The position numbers were made by a program, and so were the translations under genes. Positions 1 to 7,674 of a DNA stretch of 64,000 bases are shown piece after piece (within the stretch, counting starts at the first letter, position 1; every line of letters starts with the position of its first letter). The stretch is from Paenibacillus ihumii (lineage in GTDB: Bacteria; Bacillota; Bacilli; Paenibacillales; Paenibacillaceae): NCBI RefSeq assembly GCF_001403875.1, contig NZ_LN884299.1:1302117-1366116 (forward strand), given 5' to 3'. The notes under the pieces were generated by a model. That model saw only the letters and a program-made list of their open reading frames with translations, did not search any database and was not told where the DNA came from.

Positions 1-99
1 CTGTGTCTGCGAACCCGGGCCGGGCTGCGGAAACAGCGAGAAGACAGCTATCGCCGCAGCGCAGGACGTGCCGATAATGACCCATCTGCCCCATTTCAT
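1..99 (-). CDS. Hypothetical exported or membrane protein, N-terminal part only
   Basis: A reading frame on the minus strand starts at an ATG at 99 and is still open at the window edge, so only about 33 residues are seen. The ATG has a good ribosome site (AGGAGGG, 7 bases upstream). The visible part starts MKWGRWVIIG and continues as a hydrophobic stretch rich in Ala, Ile, Val and Phe followed by Pro/Gly/Gln, which looks like a signal peptide or membrane anchor. An overlapping ATG at 106 in another frame gives no such pattern and was not chosen. The family cannot be told from this fragment. Confidence 0.55.
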   Translation of the reverse strand, partial: MKWGRWVIIGTSCAAAIAVFSLFPQPGPGSQTQ

Positions 100-245
100 G
101 ACTCATCCCTCCTGCTGTAATTTCATATACCTGTAGGTTGAGGAATTGCCCCTCATTTTATTCCTGAATTTCTGCATCGATTTGACATTAATTCGGCCGC
201 ATAGCCGTCATCCTGACGGGGGAAAATGTATGCGAGGTGATCATC

Positions 246-473
246 ATGCCAAATGGCAATAAACCGATTGTCAAATGCAGTGTCTCCAATTGCGCCTATT
301 GGGGAGAACAGAATTTTTGCAATGCGGATCTGATCATGATCGATATCGACAAGCATGCGGATCGCAAATATCATGCGGAATTCGCAGGCGAGGAGTTCGA
401 CAGCGATCATAAGGATACCGCCAGTTCATCCGCAGCGACATGCTGCCATACGTTCAAGCCGAAATCATCGTAG
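246..473 (+). CDS. DUF1540 domain protein, Cys-rich small protein
   Basis: Small protein of 75 residues. The ATG at 246 has an AGGTGA site 5 bases upstream; an in-frame upstream ATG at 237 lacks one. Cysteines are arranged as VKCSVSNCAYW near the start, then FCNAD, and a closing CCHTFKP, the pattern of DUF1540 proteins, which are common in spore-forming Clostridia and Bacilli and probably bind metal. No function is established that I can name with confidence. It sits just ahead of a small membrane protein gene. Assignment to the family rests on the Cys pattern; a role in spores is only inferred from where the family occurs. Confidence 0.8.
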   Translation: MPNGNKPIVKCSVSNCAYWGEQNFCNADLIMIDIDKHADRKYHAEFAGEEFDSDHKDTASSSAATCCHTFKPKSS

Positions 474-511
474 GCAGCAGGGGAAGCCAATATTACTTGG
501 AGGTGTTGAAG

Positions 512-940
512 ATGACGGACGAAAACAAGAATAATGTGGAATTGCATGACGATGAGCTGGCCAGCGACCCGGAGCGCGTGGATTATCCTCGCCGTACTCA
601 TCAGGAGGAATATTCCGATGAAGTAGCTCCAACACACAAGGAGGAGTATTCCGCCGAGGTAGCGCCAACGGGCACGTTCGAGAGCTCCCGTGCGGACCGT
701 GAGGCCGACCAAGGCGGTGCCGCCGAAGACACGGGCACAGCCAGCCGTACCGTTGGCTATGTAGGTGTAGGTCTAGGCATAGCCTCCTTGTTCGTTTGGT
801 CGATTATTCTGGGGCCGCTTGCCGCTGTAATGGGATTCTATGCCTACAGCCAGGGAAGCAAGACCTCTGGGGCTTGGGCCGTTGGCCTTGGCGCCATCGC
901 TACTCTTAGCTATTTCTTCTTGATTCCTTTCACGCGATAA
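512..940 (+). CDS. Small two-helix membrane protein with repeated acidic N-terminus (DUF4190-like)
   Basis: Protein of 142 residues. The start at 512 has a GGAGGTG site 6 bases away; the frame opens earlier (440) but without a ribosome site. The first half is soluble, acidic and contains two copies of a ten-residue unit, EEYS(D/A)EVAPT, encoded at about 607-669. The second half has two hydrophobic segments (GLGIASLFVWSIILGPLAAV and the region ending FFLIPF) separated by a short Gly/Ser turn with YAYSQGSKTSGAW, an arrangement like DUF4190 proteins. No enzymatic motif is visible. The gene ends just before a strong terminator, so it closes a transcription unit. Confidence 0.7.
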   Translation: MTDENKNNVELHDDELASDPERVDYPRRTHQEEYSDEVAPTHKEEYSAEVAPTGTFESSRADREADQGGAAEDTGTASRTVGYVGVGLGIASLFVWSIILGPLAAVMGFYAYSQGSKTSGAWAVGLGAIATLSYFFLIPFTR

Positions 941-1523
941 TCCATTGCTCTAATCTGCCGGAGACTTTCGTCTATTCAGACGAAGGTCTTTTGCCGTATG
1001 GCGTGCCCAGCTAAGCACGCATCTTCTAGCCGGTGAAAGTCCGGTCGCGGGAAGGGCCAAGCCCCCGCGTAGCTAGGATACCTACGTATGGCGAAATCTG
1101 TACGTAGAAGCGTATCGACGAAAGTACCTGTCAGAGGCAGGGCGAGCAACATACCAGGCCGTAACATGAAAGTGAATCCTGCCGCGTCGTCAAAAAGGCC
1201 TCGCAAGAGGGAAAAGAGGAAGCCGAGTCCCGCGTACATGGACGAAGGCCATGGAAGCTGCCTAGAACTTGGAGCGGCAGTGAAGAATCCTCCGGCGTAG
1301 AGGGAACGGCATGGTATGAAAGAGGATGCAGGGAACTGGGGGGGGCCGCCCCGGGACGGTTGCAGAAACCGTAGAGAGGCCGTCTATAAGCCCCAGAGGT
1401 GAAGTGAACGGTCTGCAGGAAGGGAGTCCGAGGGGCTCATAGTACCGTGGAACGCAGGACAACACAACCTGCGGGAGGGAAGGAGCCCTGCTTTGTTCAA
1501 GTTTCTTGAGGAGGTACGAGTCA
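941..1523 (+). ncRNA. Intergenic stretch: terminator plus intron RNA domains I-III
   Basis: No protein gene lies here. After the terminator, the sequence is the ribozyme part of the group II intron up to the start of its ORF. It is rich in short paired segments, for example GCGTGC/GCACGC at 1001-1020 and CTACGTA/TACGTAG near 1080-1110. Short open frames in this stretch are chance frames across RNA structure. Confidence 0.7.
962..992 (+). terminator. Rho-independent terminator behind the membrane protein gene
   Basis: A 12-base-pair stem (962-973 with 978-989, one G-U pair) closes a 4-base loop and is followed by TTTT. It lies 21 bases past the stop codon at 940. The group II intron begins within about 10 bases of its T-run, which is the usual target for class C introns. 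Confidence 0.85.
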
Positions 1524-2917
1524 GTGAATGCCAAACGGCTAACAACACCAGAGGAAAACGTTCAACAACTCCAAGGGAAACTCGGTCATGCGGCCAAGGA
1601 GAACAAGAAGCGAAGATTTCACGCGCTGTACGACAAGGTCTATCGGGTAGACATCTTATGGGAAGCGTGGCGAAGGGTACGAGCCAACGAGGGCTCGGCA
1701 GGAGTGGATGGAGAGACGTTGGCAGACATCGAGAAACAGGGAGAAATGCGTTTTGTGCTTGAATGTCAACGGCTACTGAAAGAAGGGAAGTACCATCCAC
1801 AACCCGTTAGACGCCACTACATCCCGAAGAAAGATGGCAAACTGCGACCGCTGGGGATCCCGACGGTGAGAGACCGCGTCATCCAGATGGCGACCAAACT
1901 CGTCATGGAACCCATTTTCGAGGCGGATTTTCAGGACACGTCTTTCGGTTTTCGGCCTAAGCGGAGCGCGAAACAGGCGTTGGAGCGAATCCGGAAAGCA
2001 TGCAACCGCAAAGGAAATTGGGTGGTCGACGTCGACATCCAAGGCTACTTCGACAACATCAATCAGGAGAAACTGATGAAGCTGATCGAAATGCGGATCA
2101 GTGACAGGCGAATCTTGAAGTTGGTGAGGAAGTGGTTAGGTGCGGGAGTGATGGAAGAAGGAAACATCCGACGCTCAGACTTGGGTACACCGCAAGGGGG
2201 AGTGATCTCACCACTGCTGGCGAACATCTACCTGAATTACTTTGATCTTCTGTGGGAACGACATGGCGGTAAGCTTGGGGAACTGACGCGTTATGCAGAT
2301 GATCTGGTGATCATCTGCAAGACGAAGAAGGACGCACAGCGGGCCTATGAACTCATACGAGCGATTATGGAACGCCTGGAATTAACCCTGCACCCCACGA
2401 AAACGCGCATCGTTGGACTTTGGACTGGGGAAGAAGGCTTCGATTTTCTGGGCATGCATCATCGAAAGACGAAGGCCGAAACATCCAAAGGCCAAGTGTA
2501 CTACACAACCCACCAGTTCTTCTTCCTGAAAGCGGGAGATCGAATACAGGTACGGGTACACGGTCGGTTCGATCCGACCGGTCTGCGTCGCCCCAGGTTC
2601 GAAGAGCACGTGGAGTACCTGAATCCAAAGATTCAAGGCTGGCGCAATTACTACTACACAGCTTACAGCCAGAGGAAGATGGCGAAGTTGGATTGGTATA
2701 TCCGGCAGCGGTTTGCGAAGTGGTATGCTAAGAAACACAAACGCAGACGATGGTTGAGTTCGCTGCGCGAAGTGAAGTCTTTGTCTATTCAATATGGACT
2801 TAAAACGCTCTTGTAATCTGCATGCTCATGATGACGAACATCGGAAAGCCGTATGAGGGAAAACCTCACGTACGGTTTGATGAGGAGGGGCTGGGCCCCG
2901 CCCAGCCTTTCACTCTA
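1001..2917 (+). mobile_element. Group II intron (probably class C) with its own reverse transcriptase
   Basis: The element starts at about 1001 with GCGTGCCCAGC, close to the GUGYG-type 5' end of known group IIC introns, and its first helix pairs GCGTGC with GCACGC 8 bases on. Domain I-like sequence (GGTGAAAGTCCGG at about 1032) follows. Domain V is clear at about 2844-2883: AGCCGTATGAGG, GAAA-type loop, CCTCACGTACGG. Domain VI is the hairpin GGGCTGGG/CCCAGCC near 2887-2907. The 3' end is near 2917 (TTTCACTCTA), by analogy only. The internal ORF is intact. Insertion directly behind a terminator and lack of an endonuclease domain both fit class C. Boundaries are good to perhaps 10 bases. Confidence 0.85.
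1524..2816 (+). CDS. ltrA: Group II intron reverse transcriptase/maturase
   Basis: About 430 residues, encoded inside the intron. It binds the intron RNA, helps it splice, and copies it into DNA at a target site. Visible blocks: RT-0 and RT-1 region (KVYRVDILWEAW, GSAGVDGET), RT fingers (IPKKDGKLRPLGIPTVRDRVIQ split over RT-2), FGFRPKRSA, the palm motif YADD at residues 257-260, GTPQGGVISPLLANIYL, and a maturase X domain with NPKIQGWRNYY near the end. No HNH endonuclease follows, as in class C elements. The frame opens at a TTG at 1506, but that lies inside the ribosome site (GAGGAGG); the GTG at 1524, 10 bases downstream, is the better start. Confidence 0.93.
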   Translation: MNAKRLTTPEENVQQLQGKLGHAAKENKKRRFHALYDKVYRVDILWEAWRRVRANEGSAGVDGETLADIEKQGEMRFVLECQRLLKEGKYHPQPVRRHYIPKKDGKLRPLGIPTVRDRVIQMATKLVMEPIFEADFQDTSFGFRPKRSAKQALERIRKACNRKGNWVVDVDIQGYFDNINQEKLMKLIEMRISDRRILKLVRKWLGAGVMEEGNIRRSDLGTPQGGVISPLLANIYLNYFDLLWERHGGKLGELTRYADDLVIICKTKKDAQRAYELIRAIMERLELTLHPTKTRIVGLWTGEEGFDFLGMHHRKTKAETSKGQVYYTTHQFFFLKAGDRIQVRVHGRFDPTGLRRPRFEEHVEYLNPKIQGWRNYYYTAYSQRKMAKLDWYIRQRFAKWYAKKHKRRRWLSSLREVKSLSIQYGLKTLL

Positions 2918-3013
2918 GCGAAATATTTTCGAAAAAAGGTGGTTATTGTCGCATTTCAAGTGTAAAATATAGGATATATAATTCCGCGGGGAGAAAGAGG
3001 AGTCAAGATTAAG

Positions 3014-3763
3014 ATGGAAATCGATACACGCACGATGGGACAGCTGATCAAGCTCCAAATGATGAATGATATTGACCTTCAAGGCACTTCTGTTCAAAGA
3101 ACCTCTTCCGGCAGTGAAGGTTCTTTATTCGATATATTGCTGCAGGAATTAATGACTGCGGAAGGGCAAGAGAAGACCGGGGCTAGCGGCTTGCCTGAAG
3201 CCGGTGCTATGCTGCCCGGAACGCTGGAGGATGCGCTGTGGTATTTTATCGGGCAGCCGATGTACAACGAATCGGATAGCATGGCTATCCCTAGTGACGG
3301 CTCTTTGCAGGCAGCAGCATTATCTGCAGCCGCATCGGCAGGGGCCGGAGGGAATATCGACGAGCTTGTTACCCGTGCCAGCCGGACTTATGGCGTCGCT
3401 GAGAGCCTGATTAAGGCTGTCATCGAGACCGAGTCTTCCTTTAACGCCAATGCGGTCTCCTCTGCAGGAGCCAAAGGGCTGATGCAGCTTATGGATGGAA
3501 CGGCAAGAGGCCTTGGCGTAAGCAATCCGTTTGACCCTGCCCAGAACATCGATGGGGGCACGCGCTATCTGTCCTATCAGCTTCAGCGCTTCGGCGGTCA
3601 AGAGAAGACGGCGCTTGCAGCTTATAATGCGGGACCTGGCCGGGTCCAGCGTCTCGGCATCAGCAATGACCAGGAATTGATGGAGAAGCTGCATTTGCTT
3701 CCCGTAGAGACACAGAACTATATCAGAAAGATCGAAAACGCCCGATCCAAGTATGAGAGATAA
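3014..3763 (+). CDS. Lytic transglycosylase (SLT/Goose-lysozyme-like domain), CwlQ/YjbJ type
   Basis: 249 residues. Soluble lytic transglycosylases cleave the glycan strand between MurNAc and GlcNAc. The catalytic domain fills the second half: SLIKAVIETESSFNANAVSS with the catalytic Glu in ETESSF, then AKGLMQLM, and AALAAYNAGPGRV, the three signature motifs of the SLT family. The first 110 residues are low in known motifs, with no obvious signal peptide, as in B. subtilis YjbJ. The ribosome site (AGAGGAG) is rather far (about 13 bases) from the ATG at 3014. The gene is monocistronic, directly downstream of the intron. A candidate -10 TATAAT lies at 2977-2982. Confidence 0.88.
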   Translation: MEIDTRTMGQLIKLQMMNDIDLQGTSVQRTSSGSEGSLFDILLQELMTAEGQEKTGASGLPEAGAMLPGTLEDALWYFIGQPMYNESDSMAIPSDGSLQAAALSAAASAGAGGNIDELVTRASRTYGVAESLIKAVIETESSFNANAVSSAGAKGLMQLMDGTARGLGVSNPFDPAQNIDGGTRYLSYQLQRFGGQEKTALAAYNAGPGRVQRLGISNDQELMEKLHLLPVETQNYIRKIENARSKYER

Positions 3764-3932
3764 CGATACGGGGCGACTGGCCTTATATTCAGATACTCAT
3801 GAAGTCAGAGATCAATTGAGAAAACGCCGATTCGCTGCGATTTCCCATTTGGTCTTTTTTTTGACAATGACGGTGTTGCTGTGAATCCGTTACAATAGAC
3901 AAGGATAATATTGATGATTAGGGGGGGATGAA

Positions 3933-5084
3933 ATGAAGTACTTTGATTTAGCCGCCACAACCCCGCCTCATGAAGAGGTCATACGCACTGTGGCGGAAGT
4001 GATGGCTCAGCACTACGGAAACCCGTCCTCCCTGCATCGCTTGGGAGAAGACAGCGGCAAGCTGCTGTCCAAGGCAAGAGAAGTATGCGCACAGGCGCTT
4101 CAGGTGGATTCGGGGGAAATTATGTTTACATCTGGGGCAACCGAGAGCAACAATATGGCAATCAGGGGGGCCATGACGGCGTATCGTCAGCGCGGGAATC
4201 ATATCGTGACGACCATGGTGGAACACCCTTCTGTATATGAGACCTGCAGATATCTGGAGCAGCAGGGCTGCAAGGTTACTTATGTCCCCGTCCAGGCTGG
4301 CGGATCAGTTTGTGCGGAGGATGTCCTGGCTGCGGTAAGAGAGGACACGGTTCTCGTGTCGGTCATGCACGTTAATAACGAGACAGGAGCGGTTCAGCCG
4401 ATCGAAGACATCGGGAGGGTCTTGAAGAACCGTCATCCTCGTGTGCTCTTTCACGTTGACGGCGTCCAGGGGTTCGGCAAACTGCCTTTATCCATTAAGG
4501 ATAGCCGAATTGATCTGTACAGCTTGTCAGCCCATAAATTTCGAGGGCCTAAAGGAATCGGCCTGCTGTATGTCAGGGAAGGTGTAATTCTGGCTCCGCT
4601 GATTACGGGCGGCGGCCAGGAAGGAGGATTCCGCTCCGGTACGGAGAACCTTCCTTATATCGTTGGCATGGCCAAGGCCGTCAGAATGGCGGCAGAACGC
4701 CAGCCTGCCCTTGCGGAGCATTTGTCCAGGCTGGCCCATGAACTTTACGAGGGCTTGCAGAGCCTGCCTGGCCTGCAAATTAACTCATCGTTGGCAGGAG
4801 CGCCCCATATCATCCATTTCTCTTCTCCCGGGATGAAGGCGGAGACGATGCTCCATATGCTGGAGGAGGAGGGCTTCTTCGTCTCGACCCAATCTGCCTG
4901 CTCCTCGAAGCGAAGCGAGCCAAGCCGCGTGCTGCTTGCTATGGGCAGAGACAGGGATAGCGCTTTGTCGGGGATTCGCATCAGTCTGGGGGAAGAGCAT
5001 ACCGAGGAGGATGTCAGACAATTGCTTGGGGCTATTAAGCGTACAATCGGACGTCTGCAAAGATTGAAAGGTGGAAACAGTTAA
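3933..5084 (+). CDS. nifZ: Cysteine desulfurase, NifS/IscS family, partner of ThiI
   Basis: 383 residues, PLP enzyme that takes sulfur from cysteine and carries it as a persulfide. The Schiff-base lysine is K202 in SAHKFRGPKG, and the persulfide cysteine is C323 in TQSACSSKRSEPS. The cofactor motif TSGATESNN lies near residue 70, and the HVDGVQ Asp region is also present. The short gap to thiI and the shared order with B. subtilis (nifZ-thiI) indicate that it feeds sulfur to ThiI for 4-thiouridine in tRNA. It is not next to iscU/sufU, so a main role in Fe-S cluster assembly is unlikely. The start at 3933 has a GGGGGG-type site. Upstream at 3891 is a TACAAT -10. Confidence 0.92.
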   Translation: MKYFDLAATTPPHEEVIRTVAEVMAQHYGNPSSLHRLGEDSGKLLSKAREVCAQALQVDSGEIMFTSGATESNNMAIRGAMTAYRQRGNHIVTTMVEHPSVYETCRYLEQQGCKVTYVPVQAGGSVCAEDVLAAVREDTVLVSVMHVNNETGAVQPIEDIGRVLKNRHPRVLFHVDGVQGFGKLPLSIKDSRIDLYSLSAHKFRGPKGIGLLYVREGVILAPLITGGGQEGGFRSGTENLPYIVGMAKAVRMAAERQPALAEHLSRLAHELYEGLQSLPGLQINSSLAGAPHIIHFSSPGMKAETMLHMLEEEGFFVSTQSACSSKRSEPSRVLLAMGRDRDSALSGIRISLGEEHTEEDVRQLLGAIKRTIGRLQRLKGGNS

Positions 5085-5085
5085 T

Positions 5086-6321
5086 ATGCTGCAATATGAT
5101 ATGCTTCTGCTGCGCTTCGGCGAAATTACCGTAAAAGGAAGAAACCGCAACCGCTTTGAGAAAGCGGCGTTAGCGCATGTGCAAGACCTGCTGCGGGCTT
5201 ATCCTGCAACCGAGATCAAGAAGGAGTACGGACGGATCTACGTCGTGCTGAACGGGGAGCCTGCGGCGAAAATCATCGAGGTGCTTAGAAATGTGTTCGG
5301 TGTCACTTCGATCAGTCCGGTGAAGGTAGCCGAGCCCGATATCGGCGAAATTACCGCCCAAGCCATCCGCTTCATCGAGAGCTTGGGGATTGCCAGGGAA
5401 ACAACCTTCAAGCTGAATGCGAGAAGGGTATGGAAGAAGTTCCCGGTGTCCTCCCAGGAAATGAACCAGATTGTAAGCTCGCCCATACTGAAGTCCTGTC
5501 CTCATTTAAAGGTCGATGTACGGCATCCGGAAATCGAGCTGCGGATCGAAGTCAGGGAGCAGGGAGCCTATCTCTATTCTGAGGTCGTTCCCGCTGCAGG
5601 CGGCTTTCCGCGGGGAACGAACGGGAAGGCGATGCTGCTCTTGTCCGGGGGCATTGACAGCCCTGTTGCCGGCTGGGCGGCGATGCGGCGCGGGCTGGAA
5701 ATCGAATGCGTGCATTTTCACAGCTACCCGTTTACGAGCAAAAAAGCGGAGGAGAAGGTTATTGACCTTGCTCAGGTTCTGTCTGGCTACTACGGCCAAG
5801 TCAAGCTTCATCTCGTTCCCTTTACGGAAATCCAGACGACGCTCGCCCAGGGCAATCATGAGAACGTCATGATAACGCTAATGCGCAGAGCGATGCTCCG
5901 GATCGCCACCTCTCTGGCGGAACGAAACGGCGCGCTTGCCTTGGTTACCGGAGACAGCCTTGGTCAGGTGGCAAGCCAGACGCTGGGCAGCATGAATGTC
6001 ATTGGAAGGGTTACGTCGCTGCCGATTCTTCGGCCGCTGGTGACGACCGATAAAGAGGAAATTATCGGCCTTGCCCAGCAAATCGGCACTTATCAGCTTT
6101 CCATCCTGCCTTATGAGGACTGCTGTACTCTGTTTGTGCCGAAATCTCCGTCGACGAACCCTAATCTCCATATCATCGAGAAGATCGAGACTTCGCTGCC
6201 TCAGCTGGACGAGCAGATCAAAGAGGCGGTTGCCAACACAGAGACTATCGTCATCAAGCCAGGTGAAGCGGTAGTTAGAAAAACGCAAGGAGAGCCCGTC
6301 GTTCAGGATAAATGGTTCTAA
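5086..6321 (+). CDS. thiI: tRNA 4-thiouridine synthase ThiI
   Basis: 411 residues. It adenylates and thiolates U8 of tRNA with sulfur from the cysteine desulfurase just upstream. The order is an N-terminal ferredoxin-like domain, THUMP domain (about 60-165), then the PP-loop ATPase with SGGIDSP at residues 187-193. There is no C-terminal rhodanese domain, as in Bacillus ThiI. The start at ATG 5086 (MLQYDMLLLRFGEITVKG) matches the family start and has AAAGGTGG upstream; a GTG at 5071 in the same frame would overlap nifZ and lies inside this ribosome site. The stop of nifZ is one base before the start, so the pair is co-transcribed. Confidence 0.95.
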   Translation: MLQYDMLLLRFGEITVKGRNRNRFEKAALAHVQDLLRAYPATEIKKEYGRIYVVLNGEPAAKIIEVLRNVFGVTSISPVKVAEPDIGEITAQAIRFIESLGIARETTFKLNARRVWKKFPVSSQEMNQIVSSPILKSCPHLKVDVRHPEIELRIEVREQGAYLYSEVVPAAGGFPRGTNGKAMLLLSGGIDSPVAGWAAMRRGLEIECVHFHSYPFTSKKAEEKVIDLAQVLSGYYGQVKLHLVPFTEIQTTLAQGNHENVMITLMRRAMLRIATSLAERNGALALVTGDSLGQVASQTLGSMNVIGRVTSLPILRPLVTTDKEEIIGLAQQIGTYQLSILPYEDCCTLFVPKSPSTNPNLHIIEKIETSLPQLDEQIKEAVANTETIVIKPGEAVVRKTQGEPVVQDKWF

Positions 6322-6439
6322 CGGAAACAAATAAATACCAGCTAATACTTTGCCCCAGACAGTTTTGTAGGAAAGAGTTTTTGAAATACTGCTTTTAAAG
6401 CACGGCAAATAAGCCTCCACTTATGAGGAAGCCTGTGGA

Positions 6440-6960
6440 ATAAGCAGTTTCTGAGAAGCGAAAGGCGCCCTTTTTTGAGTATAGCGTAGACGTGATGTAA
6501 CACTTTTTTGCGCAAGCGATCACGGCTACTTTATGGGGCTTACCCTTCGCTTTTTTTTCTTGTCATCATATCCTCTTCAGCACGGGTTTAATCTCTTAAT
6601 CCGCATATAAATGATTCATTAACAAAATCGACAAACTGCTCCTGAAGCATAGAGCACCTGCGCACCTTAAGCAATAGCAAGAAGTGATTGCCTCAAACCG
6701 AGCCCAATTGTCGTAACGGGATTCATTTAACATATCGTACGCACCAAATTGACCTTTTTATTCAACCAAACCATGCGACCGAGCGAGAGGCTTGAGCCGC
6801 TTCCTTAATCGTTTCGTACAACTATCCCCAACTATCCCCTGTTCTTGAATTCCCTTGGGCGACGGACAGTCTTCCAACAGGTTTAAGGATATTTTAGAGA
6901 ATATAGCCGTAAACACGCTTCAGCCATCCGTTCAGTCTTATCGGTTCGTCGAAGTTCCAG
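6440..6960 (-). pseudogene. Decayed IS110-family transposase remnant
   Basis: Read on the minus strand with frame changes and stops, this stretch gives fragments in the right order for an IS110-type transposase. At about 6858-6918 it encodes FTAIFSKISLNLLEDCPSPK, similar to the conserved 'SLxxLExYPSP' segment. Near 6790-6830 lies IKEAAQAS. At about 6680-6720 is LRQSLLAIA, resembling the 'LRQALxxAA' block. At about 6505-6555 it encodes GKPHKVAVIACAKK, the C-terminal 'KPxKVAxxACxxK' motif. Several in-frame stops and at least two frameshifts break it, and the N-terminal DEDD half was not found. I assign the family from these motifs by eye; no element ends were identified. Confidence 0.6.
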
Positions 6961-7230
6961 AAAACATATCCAAAAAACTGTTTGTATCCTGGAGTGCCTT
7001 AATCGATCAGTGCACTTTACTCAAGCATGAGTCGCAGGATTTTCGTTCTAAATGGATTTATAGTAGTTAGTTTTTGCGGCGAAGAAAGAAAAGTAGATTT
7101 AAATGGATTTCATGTCGTTATAAGAAAGGAGATCGCATCATAGGGGCGGGATTACTGATTTTAGGTGCTTGAAATCCATCTAATCCCCTGGAACATTCGT
7201 TTAGAGCATAATTGGATACATGAATTCCAT

Positions 7231-7358
7231 TTAGTGCTCGAGTTCAATAGTTTATATAAGATGAGCCAAACAATGGGATTTTAGTGTTCGAGTCGATAGG
7301 GTTATATAAAATGGGCCAAAGATATCGAAAGCTTATATAGGGTGCGCTAAGAACGGGA
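7231..7358. repeat. Degenerate ~45-50-base tandem repeat, about three copies
   Basis: Copy one starts AGTGCTCGAGTTCAATAG and runs TTTATATAAGATGAGCC, AAACAATGGGA. Copy two starts AGTGTTCGAGTCGATAGG and runs TTATATAAAATGGGCCAAA. A third, partial copy has TATCGAAAGC, TTATATAGGGTGCGCTAAG, AACGGGA. The core TTATATARRRTGNGCYAA is kept in all three. There is no coding frame through them and the function is unknown. Confidence 0.6.
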
Positions 7359-7378
7359 TGCAGGCAAGGGAGACGTTG

Positions 7379-7465
7379 ATTCTACGGAAATGGATTCCAA
7401 AGAAATTGATTTTGCAGGAATTGATTCTACTGAAAATGATTCTACTGAAAATGATTCCTGCAGAA
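7379..7465. repeat. 15-base minisatellite, about six imperfect copies
   Basis: The unit is close to CTGAAAATGATTCTA. Two adjacent copies are nearly identical (about 7426-7456) and the flanking copies diverge (CGGAAATGGATTCCA, AAGAAATTGATTTTG, CAGGAATTGATTCTA). Because 15 is a multiple of three, the repeat leaves an open frame with a repeating five-residue pattern, but no ribosome site precedes it. Confidence 0.7.
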
Positions 7466-7483
7466 ACGGATAGCTTTCTAAAA

Positions 7484-7538
7484 GAAAGGGCCGCCCCTCA
7501 GTCATCTATGATGGCTTGGGACAGGCCCCTTTTGTTTT
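7484..7538 (-). terminator. Probable terminator for the minus-strand TerC gene
   Basis: GGGCC at 488-492 (7488-7492) pairs with GGCCC near 7524-7528, extended by CCC/GGG, around a long loop. T-rich tracts occur on both sides, so it could act in either direction. The nearest gene that needs a terminator is the TerC gene ending at 7675. Confidence 0.45.
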
Positions 7539-7674
7539 AGAAGAGTTTTTAAGTATCTTCCACTTGCTTCCCGGTGCGGGGCTGGAAAAGCCCCTTTGTC
7601 ATCAGAAAGGCCAGCCAGCCCCCCAAGGGGGGCGTGCTCCATCCTCCGTTCTGGAACAGCCCTTTAGAAAAGGC

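Larger units (their letters stand above)
6322..7674. other. 1.35-kb gene-free, AT-rich decayed region
   Basis: This stretch holds no intact gene. It contains the transposase ruin (about 6440-6960), scattered copies of the word AAATGGATTT or its complement (near 7049, 7101, 7178 and 7223), two sets of degenerate tandem repeats (7231-7358 and 7379-7465), and a terminator hairpin at 7484-7538. The short open frames here (such as 6855-7070 and 7358-7540) lack ribosome sites and coincide with the remnant or the repeats. Confidence 0.7.

Noticed and set aside
1384-1800. Open frames on the minus strand across the intron ORF start
   Set aside because: They lie across ribozyme sequence and the start of the reverse transcriptase and have no ribosome site.
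6855-7070. A 71-residue plus-strand frame in the decayed gap
   Set aside because: The opposite strand encodes the transposase fragments, and the plus frame has no ribosome site.
7358-7540. A 60-residue frame through the 15-base repeats
   Set aside because: The open frame is explained by the repeat period being a multiple of three; no start signal or conserved domain is seen.
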